Shown one piece after another: positions 33,560 through 43,330 of a stretch of 64,000 nucleotides of DNA. The stretch is from Portunus trituberculatus (taxonomy: Eukaryota; Arthropoda; Malacostraca; Decapoda; Portunidae). Location: positions 31,956,986 to 32,020,985 of the forward strand of contig NC_059301.1 in NCBI RefSeq assembly GCF_017591435.1, in the 5' to 3' direction. Every line of letters starts with the position of its first letter. Position 1 is the stretch's first letter. Under the pieces are notes generated by a model. The model was not told the origin of the DNA and did no database searches. It saw only the letters and a list, made by a program, of their open reading frames with translations. The position numbers were made by a program, and so were the translations under genes.

Positions 33560-34473
33560 TCCAATCCATGATGGAATATATTGCCCAGTATTTTCCGGAG
33601 GCTCTTGCATATGCGGAAGGATCTCATTGCCCAGTGCCCCCAGGGGAAGTCAGGATGGTGTAGGGCACAGCCAATGGACTTTTCTCTACAGGCTGCCACA
33701 AAGCTCTTTGTTGTGCTAATGAAGGCTCCCGGCCATCACTTGCTCGCTACCCTTCTGGCCGGTACAGGAGGATCTATGGGGTCAGCAGACATGAGTTTGC
33801 TGGGAAAGCGGCCAAACTCAACACAGACTTAGCCCTCGCCCTCACCACTAAGGGTAAAGACCCGCAGGTGGTGGTACAGCATGCAGATATGTCTCGCCTG
33901 GAAGGTATCTAAGCACGCCAACGTGAGGCACAGAATTTTCTGTTTTGGGCTATTGGCGCATTTTACAGACTGGTTTCCTCTTTACAACCATATCAGGAGG
34001 AGAAGCTCTTAGTTGACCAACTGTTCCGTAGCATTCAGTTTGCCATGCTGGATACAGCTCAAGATTCAGCTTTCGCTCTAACTAATGTCAAGGCCATGAG
34101 ACGGGAGGCAATTCTCTCTCACCTTTCCCCTTTTTTTAAGACTGCTACCAAGGTTGATCTCAGGAAGTCAGCTATTGACTCGGCCTTCCTCTTCAATGAA
34201 GACAAGGTTAAAGAAGCACTTCGAGTGGCAGATAAGGCCGCTTCCATTTCTTTCCAGCAAGCAGCAGCTCGGGCTCTGGTTAAGCCAAGGCTAGCTACTG
34301 CCACCCCACTGGTGGATCATGGTTCCCACCCAGCGCCCACTGGTGATACTTCTCACCGGACTTCGGTTTCCACACCGACCTCTCGTTCAAGAGCACCGCA
34401 ACATCAGAGGTCTTCCTCTAGTCTTCCTTTTGCTTCTCACCCTAAGAAGATGGGGAAGTTTTTTCGGAAGTAA
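33560..34473 (+). pseudogene. DIRS gag core (D5)
   Basis: The frame reads MMEYIAQYFPEALAYAEGSH, RIYGVSRHEFAGKAAKLN, QHADMSRLEG, stop, RQREAQNFLFWAIGAFYRL, DQLFRSIQFAMLDTAQDSAF and LSHLSPFFKTATKVDLRKS, typical of DIRS gag cores. The last 142 codons (34045-34473) are open and end in a Ser/Arg-rich tail. Confidence 0.65.
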
Positions 34474-34579
34474 ATCAACCGCCTTCCCAGATTCCAGTAG
34501 GAGGTTGTTTGGCCAAGAATCTAGACAGTTGGGTGGCAATTGGAGCAGAGGCATAATTTCTCTCCATCCTTCGCGAAAG

Positions 34580-34992
34580 TTAAAAGATTCCTTTCACATC
34601 TCTTCCACCAGTCACCTTGGCACCTTTGGGGTTTCGTTCTTACCCTCCGGGTTCCGAGAAGGGCAAGGCACTAGAATCTGAGGTCCAACGTCTGTTGACA
34701 AAGGGAGCAATAGAGGAGACGTTTGCAATACCAGGTTTTTACAGTCACCTATTTGTGGTGCCCAAGAATACAGGAGGCTTTCGCCCAATCATCGATTTAT
34801 CCATGCTGAATCGTTATGTGACTACCACTCCCTTCAGGATGGAAATAGTGAGGACGGTTATGTACACCATCCACAGACTCGACTGGATGACTGCCATCAA
34901 TCTCCAGGATGCTTATTTTCAGATCCCAGTCAATCCAGACAGCCGCAAGTATCTCCGCTTTATATGGAAAGGGCGTCACTTCCAGTTTAAAG
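34580..34992 (+). pseudogene. DIRS/Ngaro-type RT, N-terminal part (D5)
   Basis: EVQRLLTKGAIEE, GFYSHLFVVPKNTGGFRPI, IDLSMLNRYV, LDWMTAINLQDAYFQIPV (motif A) and FIWKGRHFQFK are visible. The RT stops at FQFKG, at the junction with the next DIRS. Motif C is absent. Confidence 0.75.
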
Positions 34993-35464
34993 GAAATCAT
35001 CATAGGCAAGGATTTTATATGTATGTGTTTAGCAGGCAATATTAAGCAGTGCAGACCAAATTTCAATGTTTAGTTTATCAAAGTGAAAGCTTACAAAAAG
35101 GATAAAAATATGTGTATTAGAAACTTTGAAAATGTATATCAGTAGAACTAAGCATATAAGAAGTAATGTTGAAGATGAGAGCAAATCGCTCATTAGTTTC
35201 ATTAAACCACATAAAAATGCCTCTAAAGACACAGTTTCTAGGTGAATCAAGTCAGTGTTTCACATGTCTGGTGTGGATACTGTAAAATTTACTGCTGGAA
35301 GTGTTCCCCCAGCTGCAGCATCAAAGGCCAGGGCAATGGCAGTTCCGGTTGCCCACATCATGGCAAAGGCTGGCTGGGCTAGCTAGGGAGGCAACATTTG
35401 CCAAATATTATGATAAAACCATAACCCAAGATACTGATCCCTTCCAAGAAGCAATATTAGAATA
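34993..35464 (+). pseudogene. DIRS tyrosine recombinase, C-terminal part (D6)
   Basis: Degenerate matches to the 52.3-kb recombinase: SLVSLNHIKMPLK-like text (other frame SFIKPHKNASKDTVS), AGSVPPAAASKARAMAVPV, then KAGW and FAKYYDKTITQD. The HxxR box reads GSVP, so both His and Arg are replaced. Multiple stops. Confidence 0.65.
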
Positions 35465-35639
35465 GTTAGTTAATTGTTAAAGGTGCCATAAAGTAGTTTG
35501 GATGTCATCAGTTTATAATTTCTCAATAAACACTAGATGTTATTCAAAGTTTTATTTAACCAGCTAAAAGCACGGATTCTTAACATAATAAAGAAGAAAT
35601 ATGAAAATAACAATATTAAGGTACGACATCCACATGGCT

Positions 35640-36016
35640 TTAAAACCTCATGGGAAAGCGTACTTCAGCAGAAAAGTGATTTGCTGGAATAAAATTGATG
35701 AAGTACACGAGACTTACTGTAGGTTAGTTGAAATGTGCTTCTAATTTTACGAAGCAAATCATGTCTGCTGATGGAAACTATCACATGCCCTCTTCTCCCA
35801 CCCATAATTGTATGAAGTGACGTGAAATGAACAACATTAACCACGGTATTGGTGAAGAAAGTTTTTATCATGTGAATTGTCGTACACTTTAAAGTCTGGC
35901 GGCGCGGGGTGACATGGTGTATCTCATGTGAAAGCTTCCTTCAGCAGACGTAATTTGCTTCATAAAATTAGAAGCACATATCGACTAACCTACGGTAAGT
36001 CTCGTGTACTTCGTCA
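35640..36016. repeat. Internal complementary region and right terminal repeat (D6)
   Basis: 35697-35787 (GAAGTACACGAGACTTAC onward) is the reverse complement of 35926-36019, which contains CCTACGGTAAGTCTCGTG. The arms are about 90 bp with a spacer of about 140 bp. The sense strand has a consensus splice-donor sequence near the terminus. Confidence 0.8.
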
Positions 36017-36107
36017 ATTTTTCTTTAAAACTATGCACACTCTTTGCTGACACCACTTCCTCACTCAAACTTTTCCACATCTCAACACATCTTTGTGGGA
36101 AACTCTG
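36017..36107 (-). mobile_element. LINE family 3 fragment between two DIRS ends
   Basis: About 90 bp equal to 11265-11350 of the family 3 LINE, encoding the end of its RT C-terminal domain (SFPQRCVEMWKSLSEEV). It is target DNA left beside D6. Confidence 0.75.
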
Positions 36108-36445
36108 TTCACTCCCAGACAGACTTTGAAGAATACGAGCACCCACATGATAAACAAGACTAATGATTCCTAATAAAGAAAAGAAACCCCCTGTTGGCTT
36201 CGTGGAAGGGGAGGAGCAGAGGGCATGTGAATGCTCCCCTTCAGCAGAAGTGATTTGCTTCATAAAACTCGAAGCACATTTCAACTGACCTATGGTAAGT
36301 CTCATGTACTTCAGTAATTTCTTATCAGCAAATCACTATTCTGCTGAAACTTTGCATTCGCATGAGGTTTTAAAGATATGTGGGTGACGTATCTCAGTAG
36401 TTCTTAGGGATATGTGTATCTGAAACCCGTTCAAAATCGATTTTT

Positions 36446-37380
36446 AAACATACCACTCAATAAAATTACCTTTATAAATAATATGCCCAAGTTAGTCCAG
36501 CATTGCATCTTGGAATGTGTACCCCTCCTGTACAATATTCTTATTGTAGTGTTTGACAAAGGTTGATTCCCTTGATCATCCAACTTTAGACAAGATGTGG
36601 CATATTGGCACAGACATGGCCCTGGCCTGAGAGGCTGCAGCCGTGCAGACACTGCTCGCCGTGTATTTGGCAGAGTCAACACCAGAAATGGTAAGCACAT
36701 GCTTAATCCATCTTGCAACTGTATCTCTTGATACAGATTTTTGTGGCTTGAAGCTTATGAAGAGTCTTCCATCCTGCTCCTCAGTCTCCTTTCGGAGGAG
36801 TTCCATTTTTTCCAGATATGTGCGTAAAGTCCTACACAAAACATAATCTCTTGTCCTTTGTGTAAGGCAAAAATCTTACAAACTGAACATTAAATCCAGG
36901 ACAACATTGTTTAATGTTGTTCCATAACCAAAGAGAAATAGCATCTTCCTTTATCCTAATATTCTTTAGCACTAGCAAATGTAGGGTCTGAACTCTGGCA
37001 GCTTGTGTAAGTGCCATCAGCATGACAAGTTTCAATGTAAGGTCCTTCTGTGAAAGTCTGTAAGGGTTCCATCTGTTTCAATTTTGACAAAACAGGCTTG
37101 ACATCCCAAGTGTCCTGAAACCTAGGCAGTGAAGGCCTCAGGTTAAAAATTCCCTTCATTAACCTGTTGACTAGGGGGTGGTTGCTTGCCCTGCAGCCAT
37201 CCACAACTATCCCCAGCGAGGATAGGGCCTCCCCTCGCTGTATTGACACAATCGTAAGCCACACCCCTGTAGAAAGTTTCAGTTAAAAAATTTACATCAG
37301 TTACAGTGGGAGTAGTGGGATCGATATCCCATCTATGACAAAATTGTGCCCACCTGTTGACATGTGATCGATATTGTTTC
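36446..37380 (-). pseudogene. DIRS tyrosine recombinase (D7)
   Basis: Pieces: LSSLGIVVDGCRASNHPLVN and MKGIFNLRPSLPR (N part), LVMLMALTQAARVQTLH (Arg box), then MCRTLRTYLEKMELLRK, SFKPQKSVSRDTVARWI and SAKYTASSVCTAAASQA. The HxxR position reads SSVC, losing both His and Arg. At least three frameshifts. Confidence 0.75.
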
Positions 37381-38299
37381 CTAGTGCCTGGTTTCCATCA
37401 TGCCAAGATAAGGTCCATACCTTTCTCGGATACGCCTCATACTCGCAAGCTTTCCCAGAAAGTAGACAGGTCATCAACCTGGTATGGGACATGACGGGAT
37501 GTTCTTCCGTCGACAGGGGCCACACCAGCACTTGCTTCCTCCTCATTATGATCCTCGGGTATTCTACGAGCAGCCTGAGAAGTGTACCCATCCAAGGCTG
37601 GGATGTCCAAAATGGAACAATCATCCAACCTCTAGCCCCCTCTGCTCTGAACTTCTGCAGGCATCTAGCAATCAGGGAGAAAGGGGGGGAAATATAAACA
37701 AGTCCCAATGTTGCCCAATTAAAACTGAATGCATCACAATAATTTGTTTCTGGGTCTGGCCTCCAGGAGCAAAACCAAGGCACTTGCCTGTTCAGCCTTG
37801 AGGCAAATAAATCAATGCTGGGTGTGCCAAAACTGTGGCATAAATCCCTGAAAATGTTCTCATCCAACTTCCATTCATGTCTTTCATTGAAGTTCCTAGA
37901 TGCTGTATCAGCCAAAACATTATCACTCCTAGGAATATAAGAACACGTGACCCATGCATCATAATCCAAACACCATTTCCAAATATCAGTGCAGACATTT
38001 TTACAAGTCACAGACTTAATGCCTCCCATCTCATTAATGTAATTTACTGCTGTAGTATTGTCACAAAAATCCTTAATGTGCTTTCCTCTAACCTCATTTG
38101 CAAAAGATTTTAATGCAAGAAGCACAGCTTTGAGTTCCCAGGCATTAAAGTGAACCCTCTTTTCCTCTGCCAACCATTGTCCATTAATTGACTGATGATT
38201 GAGGCAACCACTCCAACCTAAATCTGAAGCATCTGTGTATAAAACAATGTCAGGACCTGGGTGAATTATTCGCCTATGTTGGGTCTCAACATGTTCAAT
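37301..38299 (-). pseudogene. DIRS RNase H and C-terminal pol extension (D7)
   Basis: LYTDASDLGWSG-type text at 38240 and HFNAWELKAVLLALKSF (Glu), DFCDNTTAVNYINEMGG (Asp), VLADTASRNF (Asp) and PSIDLFASRLNRQVPWFCSW in a 290-codon frame. A frameshift near 38170 separates the first Asp. The last part overlaps the recombinase N terminus in another frame (37437-37628, DIPALDGYTSQ), a DIRS hallmark. Confidence 0.8.
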
Positions 38300-39306
38300 C
38301 TACCACATCAAATCATTTTTCATTTCATCTGTGATCAACATCTTTTTGTCAAAGTCCCCACAACTCCATCGCAATGCTGTTATCTTTGCCGATTCAAAGT
38401 GACAATAGTGTAACTTCCCAAGTTCCACAGCTGGGATGGCAGCAACTAGAAGCCCAATCACCCAGGCCACTTCTCTGATCTTGTCACAAGTCTTAGCTAG
38501 TAATTGTCTACATCCATGGAGAATTTGTTCTTTCCTACATACCTGTAAGGTAACAATCATTATCTCAGAATCAATGACATTACCAAGATATTCAATACAT
38601 TTAGTGGGCACTAGCACAGATTTCTCAACATTAATACAAAAGCCCATTTTCCTAAATAAGTCAACAGTAGAATAAATGCAATCATAGCACCCTGTAAAAG
38701 AAGCACTACAAATGAGCGTGTCATCAATAAAGCTTGTGATGGTAAAATCTTTTCCTCCTAGAGTTGCAAAAATAGGTTTTATGAGCTTAGTAAAAAGTCT
38801 AGGACCTTCTGAAATTCCATTGGGAAGACAGGTGAACTGATAAACTTTGCCATGCCATTGAAAACAAAGATATTTTTGTTGTTCCTCCGCAATCTTAACA
38901 GAGTAATAGGCATGTTTTAGATCCACAGACGCCAAATAGCCACCTTTATTTACAAGTCTGATAGCTTGCTCAAAATTTTCCATTTTGAAATGTGTATAGG
39001 AAATGTGTTTGTTTAATTTCTCTAAATTAAGTACCATCCTGTAACCTCATCCTTTTTCTTCCTCAAAAACACAGGGGAAATTATCTGATCTGACTTTCTC
39101 TGTCTTTTTCTAACAACAATAAGTTCCAATAACTAAGAAATTTCCTGTGAAAGAATCATTTGTTCCGTCAAGCTAAAGTTATACTCCACATCCTCAAAAC
39201 ACAAATAACCAATTTCATTGACATTAGTATTCAAGTGACAATGTTCAACTATGTCCAAAATCTGTGGATCACTTGTGATTTTTCTCCACTCATGCACAAA
39301 ATTGTG
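38300..39306 (-). pseudogene. DIRS reverse transcriptase (D7)
   Basis: A 245-codon frame with MVLNLEKLNKHI, GYLASVDLKHAYYSVKI (motif A), FTCLPNGISEGPRLF (motif B), FTITSFIDDTLIC (motif C, IDD), KMGFCINVEKSVLVPT and CIEYLGNVID. All catalytic Asp are present. Upstream (39040-39306) the N-terminal part is out of frame. Confidence 0.85.
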
Positions 39307-39585
39307 AGATACAGTTGCAAGATGGATTAAGCATGTGCTTACCATTTCTGGTGTTGACTCTGCCAAATACACGGCGAGCAGTGTCTGCACGGCTGCAGCC
39401 TCTCAGGCCAGTGCCATGTCTGTGCCAATATGCCACATCTTGTCTAAAGCTGGATGGTCAAGGGAATGGACTTTTGTCAAACACTACAATAAGATTATTA
39501 TACAGGAGGGGGACCCATTCCAAGATGCAGTGCTGGATTAACTTGGGCATATTATTTATAAAGGTAGTTTTATTGAGTGGTATGT
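39307..39585 (+). repeat. Inverted copy of the D7 recombinase tail
   Basis: About 280 bp that is the near-perfect reverse complement of 36446-36722, so D7 is bracketed by inverted arms 2.6 kb apart. On the plus strand it reads the recombinase end (AAASQASAMSVPI, NKIIIQEGDPFQDAVLD). Confidence 0.9.
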
Positions 39586-39760
39586 TTAACCCCTTCGCGC
39601 CGGATGTTAAAAAAGTCCGTCTGTATAATATACGGGTGGTAGTGCCGCGCGCCCGAGCGCGGGAAACTCGTGCAAGCTTGTCATACTTGTCGTCTTTGTG
39701 TATTATGCTGCTATTTTTTAATCACTATATCGCCTTCGAAGAGGAAAGTGGACGCTTCTC
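39586..39760. mobile_element. piggyBac-like end (TTAA insertion)
   Basis: TTAA (39586-39589) followed by CCCCTTCGCGCCGGATG. The matching DIRS arm at 36446 continues through TTTAAA here, so new sequence begins exactly at a TTAA. Only one end is seen. Confidence 0.45.
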
Positions 39761-39764
39761 TCTT

Positions 39765-39916
39765 CGGAGAGAGAGAAAGAGAGAGAGAGAGAAAGAGAGA
39801 GTGACATTTGCTAATATTTTAGACACAAGCGGGACGCATGTAGCTTATCTATCGAGAGGAAGAGGGGAGGGAGGAATGGAGAGGAAAACGAAGGGAGAGA
39901 GAGAGAGAGAGAGAAG
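39765..39916. repeat. (AG)n-rich stretch
   Basis: Two imperfect GA tracts (39765-39800 and 39896-39916) around purine-rich sequence. Confidence 0.8.
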
Positions 39917-39932
39917 AGATTAGAAAATTTGT

Positions 39933-39964
39933 TGTGTGTGTGTGTGTGTGTGTGTATTTACCTA

Positions 39965-40017
<53 letters not shown>

Positions 40018-40030
40018 TTACCTATTTGTG
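39933..40030. repeat. (GT)n, orphan LINE tail unit, second (GT)n, family 5 tail
   Basis: (GT)11, one ATTTACCTAATTG unit, (GT)24 or so, then ATTTACCTATTTGT, the true 3' end of the family 5 LINE. The first unit has no LINE body attached. Confidence 0.85.
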
Positions 40031-40046
40031 TATTACAGGGCCTGAG

Positions 40047-40570
40047 CTAAGCTCTCTGTGTCCTGTCTCCTTGTCCATTCCTGTCATATCTCTCTTTCAT
40101 CTGGTTGACACACAGCGTGTCAACGACATCACTGCTCAGTTTATTCCACTTATCAATGCTACGATGCGGGAAACTGTATTTTCTCACGTCATTTAGACAG
40201 ATGTCCTTTATTAGCTTTTTTCCATGTCCTCGGAGATGATTACTTGTGGTCACCTTTATCAACTCTCTATCCAGTATGTCAATATTGTTCACCAATTTAT
40301 ACATAGTTATCATGTCTCCTCTTGTTCTTCTCTCTTATAATGTGGTCAACTCCAGCTTCCTCAGTCTTTCCTCATAGTCTAACTCCTGAGTCCTGGTACC
40401 ATCCTTGTTGCCAGCCTCTGTACCCTTTCCACCTTCTTCACATTTTTCTTCATATGCGGTGACCAGACACATGCTGCATATTCTAACTGGGGTCTTATTA
40501 AGGTACATAATATCTTCTTCATCATTCCTTCATCTAGGTAGTGGAATGCAAGGCCAATATTTTGAAGCAT
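40047..40570 (-). pseudogene. LINE RT C-terminal region, family 5
   Basis: Two frames: 40379-40570 (MLQNIGLAFHYLDE, LIRPQLEYAACVWSPHMKK) and 40047-40313 (GDMITMYKLVNNIDI to the end). A frameshift at 40320-40380 falls in the RRTRGDM block. Confidence 0.8.
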
Positions 40571-41657
40571 GTTGTATGTTTTCCAAAAATCTTGTTAATG
40601 TGTTTCTCCGGTGACAAGTGTTTTGCACGGTTACTCCTAAGTCTTTCTCCTCATTGGTCTCTTTAATTTTCTCATCACCCAGCCTGTAATCCCTGTTTGG
40701 TCTGTATCTACTTCTTCCCATTTTCATAACATGGGTCTTGTCTATATTAAATTCCATCTGCCACTCCTTACTCCACTCATATATTTTATCAAGATCTTCC
40801 TGTAACTTGTTACAATCTTCCACATTCTTTACTCTCCTCATAATTTTAGTATCGTCCGCAAACATGTTCATGTAACTGTCAATTCCTACTGGCATATCAT
40901 TAACATAAATCAAAAACATGATGGGACCCAGCACTGACCCTTGTGGAACTCCACTGGTTACCTTCTTCCACTCGGACTTCCTTCCTCTCACCACTGTTCT
41001 CATTTCTCTTCCCATTAAGTAATTTTCCATCCATTTTGCTAGTTTATCATTTACTCCTCCAATCATCTTTAGTTTCCACATCAGTCTATTGTGTGGTACT
41101 TTATCAAAGGCCTTTCTCAAGTCCAGGTAGATAGCATCCACCCATCCCTCTCTATGTTGTAGTATGTCAGTCACTCTTGAATAAAAACATAATAAATTGG
41201 ATACACACGATCTTCCTTTTCTGAAACCAAACTGCCTTTCACTCAGAATGTTTTCACTTTCTAGATACTCACTCCACTTAGCTTTAATTACTTCTTCACA
41301 TACCTTGCACAATATACTAGTCAACGATACTGGTCTATAATTTAGCGGTTCCATTCTACTACCATTCTTATATATAGGCACAATGTCAGCTCTTTTCCAC
41401 TCTTTCGGGACTAATCCTGTTCGTATGGAGGTTTCCACAATATCAAATATGGGGTTCAACAATTGATCCTTACATTCATTTAGCAACCTCCCAGATATGC
41501 CATCAGGCCCCATTGATTTATTAATATCCAGATTGCTTATAATTTTCCTTACATCTTCCTTAGTAACCATGATGTCCTGCATTTGCTTTATTTCCGTAGG
41601 CCTTCCTCCCATAAAATGCTCCTCCTTTGTAAACACTTTGCAAAAGTTGTCGTTCAA
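40530..41657 (-). CDS. LINE reverse transcriptase, family 5 (open, 375 codons)
   Basis: This frame holds the whole RT: SMGPDGISGRLLNECK, EWKRADIVPIYKNG, NYRPVSLTSILCK, FGFRKGRSCVSN, motif A AIYLDLRKAFDKVPHNRL, motif B SGVPQGSVLGPIMF, motif C MFADDTKIM and WQMEFNIDKTHVMKMG. All three catalytic Asp are present. The frame goes wrong only at the end (VTVQNTCHRR), where a one-base deletion in the GVTV-xx-LSPE block near 40620 leads out of frame. It is probably the middle of one long polyprotein, so the Met at 41657 is a convenience start. Confidence 0.85.
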   Translation of the reverse strand: MNDNFCKVFTKEEHFMGGRPTEIKQMQDIMVTKEDVRKIISNLDINKSMGPDGISGRLLNECKDQLLNPIFDIVETSIRTGLVPKEWKRADIVPIYKNGSRMEPLNYRPVSLTSILCKVCEEVIKAKWSEYLESENILSERQFGFRKGRSCVSNLLCFYSRVTDILQHREGWVDAIYLDLRKAFDKVPHNRLMWKLKMIGGVNDKLAKWMENYLMGREMRTVVRGRKSEWKKVTSGVPQGSVLGPIMFLIYVNDMPVGIDSYMNMFADDTKIMRRVKNVEDCNKLQEDLDKIYEWSKEWQMEFNIDKTHVMKMGRSRYRPNRDYRLGDEKIKETNEEKDLGVTVQNTCHRRNTLTRFLENIQHASKYWPCIPLPR

Positions 41658-42183
41658 AATTTCAGCTATATCTCCAGCATCTTCATATACTTCTTCCCGT
41701 TTTTACCTTTTCTATTGCCTCCCTTTATTTAGTTTTCCATTTATGAATTTGTAAAACATTTTTGGGTCACTATCACAGTTTTCCACCACCCTCTGTTCAT
41801 ATTCCTTCTGTGCTGTTCTCCTTACTTCAACATATCTATTCCTTGCTGTTTTGTAGACTTCTCTTGATAATACATCACTGTTTTCTTAAGTTTCTTCCAT
41901 GCCTTTTCTTTGTTCTTTTTGCTTCTTCACAATTTCTATTAAACCACTGTTTATTATTTAAAGTCCTCTTTCTGTGATATGGCACAAACTTTTCACAGCA
42001 GAGTTATACAAATCCATAAATTTATCGTATTTCAATTGCATATCCCTTTCCTGGTATACCACGGACCAGTCAATTTCATTAAAGAACTCCCTTATATGGT
42101 TATAATTTGCCCTAGTATAATTTAATTTTTCCTCCCTCGTTCCACAATCTTATTCGTGCTTAATTCTGTATCCAGCTCAAAGC

Positions 42184-42780
42184 TTAGGACATCATGATCG
42201 CTTTTCCCAAGGGACATTCATGTTCAATTTCCTCTTTTAGAGATTCCCTGGTAAATACCAAATCCAACCTTGCTGCAACATCTTGTCCCCTGCACCTTGT
42301 TGGTGATCTCACCCACTGTGTCATCAAGTTATTTGTTGCTACCTTTAACAATTCTTCTGCCCACTCACCACCGTTCACCACTTCGTAGTCTTCCCACACT
42401 ATTTCTTTGCAATTAAAGTCTCCAACTATCATCACTCTATCCTTTCTGATGAGTTCTTGCTTCATTCTGTCTAGAGTATTTCTCATCACCATTTGGTACT
42501 GTTCATATTCCCAAGCACTGGTTCTGGGTGGTATGTATACTGTTATAATATTAATGTCCCTCTTGCCATCTGTTATAAGCATACTTATCACTTCCTCATT
42601 TCTCTTACTATAGTTCACCTCCTTCACTATCAGATCTTCCTTAGTAAGAACCATTATACCACCACCTCCTTTATTTTTCTATCATTTCTCCATACTTTGT
42701 AGTGTTTTACAACAAACCAGTCTAGCTTTATTTCGGCCTTAGCTTTGTTTCCACTACACACATTATGTCCGGTTCGTTAT
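42184..42780 (-). pseudogene. LINE endonuclease, family 5
   Basis: The 156-codon frame 42184-42654 has VYIPPRTSAW, IVGDFNCKEIVWE, ARLDLVF and ECPLGK, with the SDH block shifted at the end. The N-terminal VTYTNIDGFLSKR and MCVVETKLRPK are in the next frame (to 42728). A frameshift lies between 42654 and 42728. Confidence 0.8.
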
Positions 42781-43330
42781 TTCTTAGGTAATCCATACAT
42801 TCTAGCCTCTTAGACAGAAATCCATCTATGTTCGTGTAAGTCACTTTTATTCCATTCCTAGTCTCATTCTTCCATGTAATGCCTATTCCGTCTGTTTTAT
42901 CCACCACTTCTTTAGCCTCCCATTTCTCATCCTCCAAAAACTTGGTCTTTTCCTCCTCTGTTCTTTCGTCATTCCTCTCCTTCACTTCAGTTACAAGCTC
43001 CTTCATTTTCATTCTCTCATCTTGTGACATATTTCTTCTTATGTAAATTGTTTTGGTTTCCTCAGAGTCCTTAAGTTTCCAAGCCCTCCTCAACAAGGCC
43101 TCCGCTGCCACCTGAGACTTTAATTTCAATTTTAATGGTCTATTCTTGCCTTCCTCAAAAGCTCCCAATCTCACACTTTCTTCTACCTCAGCATATAGGT
43201 CCTCTTCTTCCACAGAGATCTTGTTCAGTAAAGACTTAATCCTGTCATTTTCCTTATCCCTCCTGTCCTGCCAGTTCCTGTTAGTTTCCTCCTCAATCCT
43301 ATTATGATCACACATTTTTCTTTTCAGCAA
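42728..43330 (-). CDS. RRM-like ORF1 domain fused in frame to endonuclease N terminus, family 5
   Basis: One open frame of 200 codons. Residues ~1-60 are charged (KISVEEEDLYAEVEESVR). Residues ~65-110 (RPLKLKLKSQVAAEALL, RAWKLKDSEETKTIYIRR) resemble the second half of an RRM-like LINE ORF1 domain. A basic Glu/Lys helix (MKMKELVTEVKERN) and a hinge then lead directly to the endonuclease start VTYTNIDGFLSKR and VVETKL. There is no stop between the RNA-binding part and the nuclease, which suggests a single polyprotein. Confidence 0.65.
   Translation of the reverse strand: MLKRKMCDHNRIEEETNRNWQDRRDKENDRIKSLLNKISVEEEDLYAEVEESVRLGAFEEGKNRPLKLKLKSQVAAEALLRRAWKLKDSEETKTIYIRRNMSQDERMKMKELVTEVKERNDERTEEEKTKFLEDEKWEAKEVVDKTDGIGITWKNETRNGIKVTYTNIDGFLSKRLECMDYLRNNEPDIMCVVETKLRPK

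Larger units (their letters stand above)
30600..34992 (+). mobile_element. DIRS-type retrotransposon (D5): gag and start of RT, split by a P element
   Basis: Plus-strand DIRS with a gag N-terminal cysteine motif, gag core and RT fingers. It is interrupted by a P-type element (31627-33035) and joined at 34992 to a different DIRS element. The 5' limit is approximate. Confidence 0.7.
34990..36016 (+). mobile_element. DIRS-type retrotransposon 3' end (D6)
   Basis: Recombinase C-terminal part, spacer, internal complementary region (35640-35790) and right terminal repeat (35926-36016, ending GTACTTCGTCAATT). The right flank is LINE family 3 sequence, so D6 had inserted into a LINE. Confidence 0.7.
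36108..39585 (-). mobile_element. DIRS-type retrotransposon (D7) with inverted tail at its 5' side
   Basis: Minus-strand order: RT (38300-39306), RNase H (37301-38299), recombinase (36446-37300), then an internal complementary arm (36224-36400). The right terminal repeat is missing. At 39307 the RT breaks and an inverted copy of the recombinase tail follows to 39585. Confidence 0.85.

Noticed and set aside
33264..33719. A 151-codon plus-strand frame as an independent gene
   Set aside because: It is an alternative frame over the D5 gag; the gag-like residues lie in a different frame.
39966..40196. Cys-Val repeat protein and similar His-Thr or Ser-Leu repeat frames (29687, 48066, 52152)
   Set aside because: Translations of (GT)n or (CT)n microsatellites, not genes.
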